DNA from: Chloroflexota bacterium
GTDB lineage: Bacteria; Chloroflexota; Limnocylindria; Limnocylindrales; CSP1-4
DNA length: 6,074 nt
Direction of reading: 5' to 3'
Assembly: GCA_013695255.1 (NCBI GenBank)
Contig: JACDAV010000169.1
Coordinates: 1 to 6,074 of the forward strand
Shown: positions 1-4,333 of the stretch, piece after piece
Layout of the letters: each line of letters starts with the position of its first letter
Position numbering within the stretch: position 1 is the first letter of the stretch
Made by a program: the position numbers and the translations under genes
Notes under the pieces: model-generated
Told to the model about the DNA's origin: nothing
Seen by the model: the letters and a program-made list of their open reading frames with translations, nothing else
Databases searched by the model: none

Positions 1-127
1 GCTCCGCGCCGGTCAGCCCGCCCGGCCCGCGCAGGGCGAGCCGCTCGCGTGGCCGCTCGGTCAGTGGCAGCTCGCGGACCCGCCGGCCCCGGCTGGCGGG
101 GAGCGTCTCCAGGTGCGCCTCGATCAC
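1..127 (-). CDS. radC: RadC/JAB-family DNA repair protein, N-terminal fragment (runs off left edge)
   Basis: Partial gene: 42 codons are visible and the frame continues past the left edge without a stop. After about 16 leading residues the translation reads VRELPLTERPRERL, then LRGPGGLTGAE. This matches the conserved RadC N-terminus (I-K-D-L-P-x-x-E-R-P-R-E-R-L, then L-G-P-x-x-L-S-D-A-E), a helix-hairpin-helix-like region that precedes the JAB/MPN metalloprotease-fold domain. That catalytic-type domain would lie outside the window. RadC proteins were named for DNA repair, but their biochemical role is unsettled. The start is GTG at 127: it is the only ATG/GTG/TTG in this frame after the stop at 244-242, and GGAG lies 8 nt upstream. 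The GTG shares bases with the TGA of a 31-codon upstream frame. Family recognition rests on this short segment only; the rest of the gene is needed to confirm it. Confidence 0.75.
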   Translation of the reverse strand, partial: MIEAHLETLPASRGRRVRELPLTERPRERLALRGPGGLTGAE

Positions 128-146
128 GGCCGCGTCTCCAGGTGCG
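103..146. repeat. 15-bp perfect direct repeat pair, 29-bp period
   Basis: GCGTCTCCAGGTGCG occurs at 103-117 and again at 132-146 (top-strand reading). On the coding (minus) strand the copy at 132-146 carries the radC Shine-Dalgarno. The copy at 103-117 lies in radC codons 4-9 and encodes His-Leu-Glu-Thr. The upstream copy also encodes His-Leu-Glu-Thr in the frame of the small leader ORF. The sequences flanking the copies do not match, so this is not a complete 29-bp tandem duplication. Confidence 0.9.
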
Positions 147-219
147 GATGCATGGGGCGTCCCCGGACCCGAACGACGAGAGCCCGCCGATTCCCCCCGC
201 CATCCGGATCCGAGGACAT
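124..219 (-). CDS. Possible 31-residue leader ORF overlapping the radC start
   Basis: A short frame runs from ATG 219 to TGA 124. It encodes 31 residues, beginning MSSDPDGGGNRR and ending HPHLETRP. Its TGA overlaps the radC GTG as GTGA, the arrangement typical of translational coupling. A TAGTCT -10-like hexamer ends 5 nt before the ATG, so it could be translated from a leaderless transcript. I recognise no family. It ends with the same His-Leu-Glu-Thr string that occurs near the RadC N-terminus. It may therefore be a leader peptide, or the original radC N-terminus split off by a frame change. It could equally be chance, since short open frames are common at this GC content. Confidence 0.3.
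   Translation of the reverse strand: MSSDPDGGGNRRALVVRVRGRPMHPHLETRP
136..139 (-). promoter_or_regulatory. Shine-Dalgarno GGAG of the radC-like gene
   Basis: GGAG on the minus strand ends 8 nt before the GTG at 127. This is the best-placed ribosome-binding site in the window and the reason for choosing that GTG. It lies inside the upstream copy of a 15-bp direct repeat. Confidence 0.6.
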
Positions 220-224
220 GGTCG

Positions 225-230
225 AGACTA
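225..230 (-). promoter_or_regulatory. Putative -10 element TAGTCT before the leader ORF/radC
   Basis: TAGTCT fits the TANNNT consensus and ends 5 nt before ATG 219. A TTGAGC resembling a -35 lies at 256-251, but the 20-nt spacing is too long for a standard sigma-70-type promoter. If used, transcription would begin at or just before the ATG. Confidence 0.3.
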
Positions 231-256
231 GCCGGCGGCGCTCATCCCGGGCTCAA

Positions 257-292
257 CCGGCGCTTCTCCGGCGCTCGCCGAAGCCACGCCGG
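257..292 (-). terminator. Hairpin downstream of the CPBP protease gene
   Basis: The arms CCGGCG (257-262) and CGCCGG (287-292) pair. They are followed inward by CTTC (263-266) with GAAG (280-283) and GGC (270-272) with GCC (277-279), separated by 3-nt bulges. The structure begins 17 nt after the CPBP stop codon. Only a short TTG follows on the transcript, so it is a terminator-like hairpin without a real U-tract. It could also stabilise the 3' end of the mRNA. Confidence 0.45.
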
Positions 293-309
293 CGCAACTC
301 CCCGTGACG

Positions 310-1308
310 TCAACCGGTGACGCCGCCCACAGCCGCGAGGGCCAGCACCTGCAGGCCGTTGAACACCACGTGGAGCGCGATGGGTGCGTACAGCGAGCCA
401 CGCCGGAGGAAGAGCCAACCGAGCGTGAAGGCGACCGGCAGCCGGGCGAGGAACGCGAACACGGCAAACCCAAGGGCCTGCCCGGCGTCGCCGCCGGTCA
501 GCGTCAACACGTGGGCGATGGCGAAGAACAGCGAGCCGCGCACCAGGGCGACGCGCGGCCCGTCCGTCCTCGCCCAGGCCGTCGTCACGAACCCCCGGAA
601 GAAGACCTCCTCGCCGATCGGTGCGATCAGGGCGGCGGCCAGCAGGTTGAGGATCAGCCCCGCCGTATCGGGCGCCGGCGGCAGCACGTTCGGGGGGATC
701 GGCAGGAAGCGCGCCAGGAGCGAGGCCAGCAACCCGGTCGCGAACAGCACCGGCACGCCAAGCACGGCACCCCAGGCGAGATCCTCGACGACGCCGCGGC
801 CGGGTCGCCGGACACCCATCGCGCCCCAACCCAGGGCGCCCGTTCCCACCACGAGCAGCCGGATCAGAACGACGTAGACGGCGGCGATCGCGGCCAGCGA
901 GATGACCGCCGCGAGGGGTCCGTTCGGGTCGACGCCGAGCCCGACGAGCGGCGTGCCGACGGCGATGACGACGACCAGCGTGAGCGGCAGCACCGCGGCG
1001 AAGACGAGCACCGGCGAGGGTCCCGCGTACGGGCGATGGGCCGTCGCCCGTCGCTCGATCGCCTGGCTGCCGGCCGCCGCGATGAGCCCGAGACCGAGCA
1101 CGGCCAGCCCGACGGTGAACAGCACGGCCCCCGTGAGCCCGCCGCCCCGCAGCAGCCCCACGATCGCCAGGCCGAGGCCGAGGAGCGACGCCAGCCAGCC
1201 CACCACGAACAGCGCCGGTGCGCGGCGGCCCTCAATCGTGAAGGTGGTCAGGCCCGGCGGGGTGGACGACGCGACCGGGCTGTCGGAACGGTCCGCGTCA
1301 GACGTCAC
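310..1308 (-). CDS. CPBP (CAAX/Rce1-type) intramembrane metalloprotease
   Basis: This is a 332-residue polytopic membrane protein of the CPBP/ABI family. Members are membrane-embedded metalloproteases, or derivatives acting in prenyl-protein processing, bacteriocin self-immunity or envelope functions. All diagnostic motifs are visible: EEVFFRG (Glu233, Glu234, Arg238), FFAIAH with His266, and HVVFN with His313 and Asn317. These supply the glutamate and histidine residues of the active site, so it looks catalytically intact. Hydrophobic segments lie near residues 31-52, 58-78, 98-124, 131-156, 176-198, 217-231, 255-270, 276-300 and 306-326. The first 28 residues are polar, with no signal peptide. 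The start is GTG (1308) with no strong Shine-Dalgarno, and a downstream start before the first helix is possible. The 73-bp gap upstream contains no TA dinucleotide, so I see no promoter and co-transcription with the zinc-ribbon gene is plausible. The substrate is unknown. An immunity role is not supported, because no bacteriocin genes are nearby. Confidence 0.92.
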   Translation of the reverse strand: MTSDADRSDSPVASSTPPGLTTFTIEGRRAPALFVVGWLASLLGLGLAIVGLLRGGGLTGAVLFTVGLAVLGLGLIAAAGSQAIERRATAHRPYAGPSPVLVFAAVLPLTLVVVIAVGTPLVGLGVDPNGPLAAVISLAAIAAVYVVLIRLLVVGTGALGWGAMGVRRPGRGVVEDLAWGAVLGVPVLFATGLLASLLARFLPIPPNVLPPAPDTAGLILNLLAAALIAPIGEEVFFRGFVTTAWARTDGPRVALVRGSLFFAIAHVLTLTGGDAGQALGFAVFAFLARLPVAFTLGWLFLRRGSLYAPIALHVVFNGLQVLALAAVGGVTG

Positions 1309-1320
1309 GGCGGCTGCCGG

Positions 1321-1350
1321 TCAGCGCTCGGCGATCGCAGCGGGCGCTGA
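1321..1350 (-). terminator. Hairpin between the zinc-ribbon membrane protein and CPBP genes
   Basis: TCAGCGC (1321-1327) and GCGCTGA (1344-1350) form a perfect 7-bp stem. After one mismatched pair, two more pairs follow, and the 10-nt loop contains the palindrome GCGATCGC. It sits 31 nt after the stop at 1382 and 12 nt before the GTG at 1308. There is no U-tract. It may be a terminator, an attenuating leader structure or an operator-like dyad. Confidence 0.35.
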
Positions 1351-1381
1351 GCGATCCCCGGCACCATGGGCTCGGGCGACG

Positions 1382-2026
1382 TCAACGCTCGGACAGCGCG
1401 TCCTGGGCGCGGGCCGGGGCGGGCGCCCGCAGCGGGCCGTTCGAGCGCAGCTTCGTGCGCACCGTGGCGGTCGTCGCCGGATCCGTCATGCCGGTCAGCC
1501 GGCCCGCCTCTGCCCGCTCGCGGAGCGGCTGATAGGCCACCTGCTCCCGTCGCTCGAAGTCCCGGCCGCACCACGCGCACAGCGACCACTGGAGGCCCAC
1601 GAGCCGGCTGCAGTTGGGACAGACGCGGCTCAGCCGGGTGCGGCAGGTGGGGCAGATGAGCCAGTCGTCGTCGACGCGCCGGGCGCACGTGGGGCAGCTC
1701 GCGACGGACTCGACCTCGGCGACCAGCGCCTCCTCGGCAAGGTTGCGCTCGTACACCTCGCCGATCTTCTCCTGCGGCCGCACGATCCGGTAGACGAGGA
1801 TCGCGAAGGGGAAGAAGACGGGCGTGAAGAGGATGATCAGGCTCGCCGCGACATAGGGCAGGAACGGGTTCTCCGTCCGCAGCTGCATGTCGCGGAAGGC
1901 CCAGTAGGCCGCTGCCAGCCACAGGATGACGAAGTAGATGCCGATCGCCCGGATGCCGAGCTGCACGGGCGCGCTGCCGACGATCCCGCCGATCGTCGAA
2001 AAGATCTCCTCGAGGATCTGATCCAT
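1382..2026 (-). CDS. Two-helix membrane protein with C-terminal double zinc ribbon
   Basis: This 214-residue protein begins with a short amphipathic stretch. Two hydrophobic segments follow at about residues 26-43 and 57-81, then a charged linker (83-108). Two zinc ribbons come next: Cys111, Cys114, Cys125 and Cys128 (CPTC...CPTC), then Cys136, Cys139, Cys150 and Cys153 (CPNC...CAWC). This is the double zinc ribbon (DZR) layout; all eight ligands are present. By the positive-inside tendency the ribbons and basic tail are probably cytoplasmic, so it would be a membrane-anchored adaptor or scaffold. The family's molecular role is not established. The final 60 residues are low-complexity and Arg/Ala-rich. 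ATG 2026 was chosen because it opens directly into the amphipathic and hydrophobic part. A GGAGG lies 13 nt upstream, farther than ideal. The neighbouring CPBP protease and polytopic protein suggest a membrane context, but no specific pathway. Confidence 0.88.
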   Translation of the reverse strand: MDQILEEIFSTIGGIVGSAPVQLGIRAIGIYFVILWLAAAYWAFRDMQLRTENPFLPYVAASLIILFTPVFFPFAILVYRIVRPQEKIGEVYERNLAEEALVAEVESVASCPTCARRVDDDWLICPTCRTRLSRVCPNCSRLVGLQWSLCAWCGRDFERREQVAYQPLRERAEAGRLTGMTDPATTATVRTKLRSNGPLRAPAPARAQDALSER

Positions 2027-2088
2027 GCGCCTGGGGCTGCCTCCGGTGCGCTTTCGGCCCTACTCCGCCGAGCAGGCTACCCGGGCGC

Positions 2089-2127
2089 CGACGGCGTTCG
2101 GGTGAGTGTAGCGGCACCCGGCCGTCG
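2089..2127 (-). terminator. Strong nested hairpin after the polytopic membrane protein gene
   Basis: The outer stem CGACGGC (2089-2095) with GCCGTCG (2121-2127) continues directly into the inner stem CGGGTG (2099-2104) with CACCCG (2115-2120). That makes 13 pairs, interrupted only by a 3-nt bulge (2096-2098), with a 10-nt loop. It begins 16 nt after the stop codon at 2144, which suits a terminator, but no U-tract follows. The loop contains TACACT on the minus strand, a -10-like hexamer, so a regulatory dyad for the next gene is an alternative. Confidence 0.5.
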
Positions 2128-2143
2128 CAGGCGTGAACCGGTC

Positions 2144-3118
2144 TCAGACGACGGAGGGATCGGCCCCGTGACGTGGCCGCCGCAGCGCCGGCTGCGGCCG
2201 CTGACGGAGCCACTCCCCGGTCCACAGCGCCGCCCGGAACGTGGTGGCCATGCCGGCCAGCACGAGGCCACCGAGCCACAGCGACACGAACGCGAGGAGC
2301 GCCAGCGCGAGCTCCGGCCCCGAGACGTCGCTGAACAGCAGGTACCGCGCCGATCCCCATGCCACGCCTGCGGCAACGAGCGCCGGGGCGACCGCGAGCA
2401 GCACCACCAGCGTGCCGAGCCCGGTCGTCGCGACGCCCGCGATCGGTCGCCGGGCGAGCGCGAGCCAGCCGCGCAGGGTCGCGTCGACCACCGACCGCCC
2501 GCCGAGCGCGACCTCCCGCGCGGCGAGCCCACCGGCCGCCTCGCCGAGCAGCCAGGTCAGCAGGACCACGGCCAGGGCACCCGGGACCGTCGACACGATC
2601 CGCACGACGAGGGGCGTCACGACCTCGAACGGCGTGACCAGCTCGTCGTACGCCGACTGGGCGATCGGAACGGCCCCCCAGGCGAGCGCCAGGCCGAGCG
2701 GCAGGTGAGCGAGGAGTCGCGCCGCGCACACGAGCGGAACGACCCGTCCCCGGCGATCCGGCGGAGGCGCGGCACCCGAGGCCAGGTCGAGGGCCACGAG
2801 CCTGTCCGCCCAGGCGCCGACGAGCCCGCCGACGACCACCCAGAGGGCGGCCAGGCCGACGAGCGCCGCGCCGAGCAGCACGAGACCTGGCGACAGCTGG
2901 CCGAAGACGAGCGGCACGAGAAGCGGCGACAGGTCCGCCTGGAGGCCGGCCGGGGTCGGCAGCACCGTGATCGGCAGCAGGAACAGCAGCACCCCGCCGC
3001 GCGCCAGGAAGCCGGCCAGCGAGACGACCCAGTGATCCGGCCGTTCGAGCGTGGCGAGCAGGGCGCCGAGGGCGGTCTCCGACCAGCCGGGAGCGGGATG
3101 CGGTGGCGGGGCGGGCAT
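2144..3118 (-). CDS. Uncharacterised polytopic membrane protein, about six helices
   Basis: Read from ATG 3118 this is a 324-residue protein of no family I can name with confidence. Hydrophobic segments lie near residues 31-53, 79-104, 127-150, 163-193, 226-256 and 268-294. They are separated by polar loops, including an Asp/Arg-rich one near 111-126 and the segment GEAAGGLAAREVALGGRSVVDATLRGW split across 192-218. The tail is basic (about 303-317). The GRSVVDATLRGW-like helix after a membrane segment recalls DUF4013-type integral membrane proteins, but only loosely. No catalytic motif, signal peptide or transporter signature is visible. ATG 3118 is 35 nt after the preceding stop, and TACACT lies 11 nt before it. 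A GTG at 3142 in the same frame, with AGGA very close before it, would add eight residues. The frame stays open further upstream, but that part overlaps the preceding gene. Function is unknown. Confidence 0.72.
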   Translation of the reverse strand: MPAPPPHPAPGWSETALGALLATLERPDHWVVSLAGFLARGGVLLFLLPITVLPTPAGLQADLSPLLVPLVFGQLSPGLVLLGAALVGLAALWVVVGGLVGAWADRLVALDLASGAAPPPDRRGRVVPLVCAARLLAHLPLGLALAWGAVPIAQSAYDELVTPFEVVTPLVVRIVSTVPGALAVVLLTWLLGEAAGGLAAREVALGGRSVVDATLRGWLALARRPIAGVATTGLGTLVVLLAVAPALVAAGVAWGSARYLLFSDVSGPELALALLAFVSLWLGGLVLAGMATTFRAALWTGEWLRQRPQPALRRPRHGADPSVV

Positions 3119-3129
3119 CGGGTCCGCCG

Positions 3130-3135
3130 AGTGTA
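3130..3135 (-). promoter_or_regulatory. Putative -10 element TACACT before the polytopic membrane protein
   Basis: TACACT (TANNNT) ends 11 nt before ATG 3118 and would give a nearly leaderless transcript from that ATG. Use of this promoter would argue against the GTG start at 3142. The same hexamer recurs on the minus strand at 2110-2105, in the loop of the next hairpin. Confidence 0.3.
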
Positions 3136-3153
3136 CCGACACGTCCTGCCCAC

Positions 3154-3612
3154 TCAGCGCCGGTGCAGCCCCTCCACCCCGCGCCGGAACGCGGTCAGCA
3201 CGGCCGAGGCGAGCTCGTTCGGCCGCATCGTCGCCGCGCGCATCGGCTCCAGGCCGAGCGCCGCGCGAACGGCCAGCGGGCAGCGCCACGGCCGGGCGGG
3301 ATCGTCAGGCGGCACCACCGGACCCAGCCGAACGGCAAGGCGGCCGCCCTCCTCCCGGATCAGGCCGGCCAGCTCGCCGGTGATGGCGGGACCAAGGCGC
3401 GCCAGCGGTGGGTCGGCCGGGGGGCCCGCGGCGGGCGCGACATCCGAGAACGCCACGATGCCGGTCTCATCGGCGACCCACAGCACGCACAGGTACCAGT
3501 CGTCCGGAAGCGCGGACGGACGCCCCATGCCGGCCCGCAGCAGGCGATCGCCGACGCGCACATCCTGCTCGCGGAGGAAGGACGGGCCGGGCGGGGGGAG
3601 GCGTTCGGGCAT
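3154..3612 (-). CDS. Uncharacterised 152-residue soluble protein
   Basis: I do not recognise this protein. It has no signal peptide or membrane segment. A hydrophobic, aromatic core (DDWYLCVLWVADETGIVAF, residues 37-55) is followed by a Pro/Ala-rich linker (59-74). Then come a short helix-prone stretch (77-87), a strand-like RLAVRLGPV (91-99), the segment WRCPLAVRAALGL (109-121) and a C-terminal helix. It contains two cysteines (42 and 111) and no metal-binding pair. Coding support comes from its G/C-rich third positions, its fit between flanking genes on the same strand and its plausible globular composition. The frames opposite it run through several genes and look spurious. ATG 3612 has no Shine-Dalgarno, but TATCCT ends 6 nt before it. 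Its end lies 35 nt before the next gene, so the two may share a transcript. Confidence 0.65.
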   Translation of the reverse strand: MPERLPPPGPSFLREQDVRVGDRLLRAGMGRPSALPDDWYLCVLWVADETGIVAFSDVAPAAGPPADPPLARLGPAITGELAGLIREEGGRLAVRLGPVVPPDDPARPWRCPLAVRAALGLEPMRAATMRPNELASAVLTAFRRGVEGLHRR

Positions 3613-3632
3613 CCGGCGAGGATAGCCGCCGG
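3613..3632 (-). promoter_or_regulatory. Dyad CCGGCG-N8-CGCCGG enclosing a -10-like TATCCT, abutting the start codon
   Basis: Perfect 6-bp arms (3613-3618 and 3627-3632) flank an 8-nt centre that includes TATCCT (minus strand, 3624-3619). The dyad ends exactly at the ATG of the 152-residue protein. A repressor dyad over the -10 and start site of a leaderless gene is one reading; a chance GC-rich palindrome is the other. No clear -35 hexamer is visible. Confidence 0.35.
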
Positions 3633-3642
3633 CAGCCCGTCA

Positions 3643-3657
3643 GCTCGATGGGCGAGC
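3643..3657 (-). terminator. Short hairpin after the acidic zinc-ribbon protein gene
   Basis: GCTCG (3643-3647) and CGAGC (3653-3657) form a perfect 5-bp stem with a 5-nt loop. The stem begins 9 nt after the stop codon at 3667. No U-tract follows, so termination is uncertain. Confidence 0.25.
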
Positions 3658-3666
3658 GAGGCCGTG

Positions 3667-4248
3667 TCAGCGAGGAGTGCGTGCGTCCCGGTCCGAAACC
3701 GGGTCGGACACGGCAGGGTCCGGCTGGGGTGCGGGCCAGGACCTGACCGCCTCCGGGTCTGCGGCGGCCGAAGTGCCATGCGTGTCGTCGGTCGCCATCT
3801 CCCGGCGGGCAGCGGCGGCGTCATCGGCGGCCGCCTCCAGCACCTCCGCGTCCTCGACCAGCCCTTCTTCCCGTGCCTCGGCGGCGAGCGATCCGGCCTC
3901 GGCCTGGAGATCGGCGACCTCGGCCTCGATCTCCATTCGCAGCATCTCCCGGCGAACGTCCGGCGGCGGCGGTTCCAGCGATCCCGGCGCGGCGCGCGCC
4001 TCCTCGTCGGCACCCTCGTCGCCGGTGATCCAGGCCAGGATCTTGCTGCGCCGTGGCGGCGTCGTGGGGCGAATTCCGCGGATGATGGCTTCCGGGTCGA
4101 GGGCCGTCACGCCCGGCAGCGGGGTATCGGCATCGCTGATCAACGTGGCCCCGCATGAGGGACAGGTTTCCGCCGGCGCCAGTGGCAGCTCGCCGGAGCA
4201 CCATGGGCAGATCGGATGGGTCGGCTGCGGGGCGGAGGTGTCGCTCAT
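3667..4248 (-). CDS. Zinc-ribbon protein with acidic coiled-coil region
   Basis: This 193-residue soluble protein opens with one CPWC...CPSC zinc ribbon (Cys14, Cys17, Cys29, Cys32). A proline/basic linker and a short ILAWITG segment follow (70-76). An Ala/Glu-rich, helix-forming stretch then spans about 97-152 with heptad-like spacing, probably a coiled coil. The last 40 residues are disordered and rich in Asp, Pro and Ala. Zinc ribbons of this kind usually bind nucleic acid or proteins, and nothing here indicates a catalytic site, so an adaptor or oligomeric regulatory role is an inference. ATG 4248 has no Shine-Dalgarno; TACAGT ends 8 nt before it, suggesting a leaderless message. It follows guaA by 85 bp, with a weak hairpin between, so it is probably a separate transcription unit. 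I know no named family for the full length. Confidence 0.8.
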   Translation of the reverse strand: MSDTSAPQPTHPICPWCSGELPLAPAETCPSCGATLISDADTPLPGVTALDPEAIIRGIRPTTPPRRSKILAWITGDEGADEEARAAPGSLEPPPPDVRREMLRMEIEAEVADLQAEAGSLAAEAREEGLVEDAEVLEAAADDAAAARREMATDDTHGTSAAADPEAVRSWPAPQPDPAVSDPVSDRDARTPR

Positions 4249-4256
4249 GGGCGGTC

Positions 4257-4262
4257 ACTGTA
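4257..4262 (-). promoter_or_regulatory. Putative -10 element TACAGT before the acidic zinc-ribbon gene
   Basis: TACAGT (TANNNT) ends 8 nt before ATG 4248, in a leader without any GGAGG-like sequence. I see no good -35 at 16-18 nt upstream. Confidence 0.38.
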
Positions 4263-4293
4263 GCGAAATCCTCGGGCCGATGGCGTCGTGGAA

Positions 4294-4313
4294 CTCCGCC
4301 TCGGGCCTCGGAG
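4294..4313 (-). terminator. Weak hairpin downstream of guaA
   Basis: CTCCG (4294-4298) and CGGAG (4309-4313) pair around a 10-nt loop, starting 20 nt after the guaA TAG. The sequence after it on the transcript has only a short TT. The 9-mer CCTCGGGCC occurs twice in this gap (4270-4278 and 4299-4307). Confidence 0.25.
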
Positions 4314-4333
4314 AGAGGGCTGGCGAAGACGCC

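Noticed and set aside
1..310. Two short plus-strand frames (49-231 and 113-307)
   Set aside because: Both are Arg/Pro/Ser-rich without motifs. One is antisense to the radC start and the other covers the hairpin gap.
310..1308. CPBP protein as a bacteriocin-immunity or abortive-infection factor
   Set aside because: The family includes such members, but no bacteriocin, toxin, phage or mobile-element gene is visible nearby, so the context does not support it.
304..1350. A 348-codon plus-strand frame rich in Glu, Gln, Arg and His
   Set aside because: It is the antisense shadow of the CPBP protease, whose catalytic motifs are unmistakable on the other strand.
1305..2729. A 474-codon open frame on the minus strand
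   Set aside because: It is out of frame with both recognisable genes in the region and gives Arg/Gly-rich composition. The competing frames contain clear membrane helices and zinc ribbons.
3119..3289. Longer start of the polytopic membrane protein at 3289
   Set aside because: The extra 57 residues are Arg/Gly/Ala-rich, overlap the preceding gene by more than 130 bp and precede any membrane segment. Starts at 3118 or 3142 fit better.
902..3625. A 907-codon open frame on the plus strand
   Set aside because: It runs antisense through the CPBP, zinc-ribbon, polytopic and 152-residue genes. Its translation is Arg/Pro/Ala low-complexity with no domain. Long antisense frames are expected at this GC content.
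3103..4158. A 351-codon plus-strand frame opposite the two soluble proteins
   Set aside because: It spans two genes and their promoter-like gap without a recognisable domain. The minus-strand frames include a zinc ribbon and start-proximal -10 elements.
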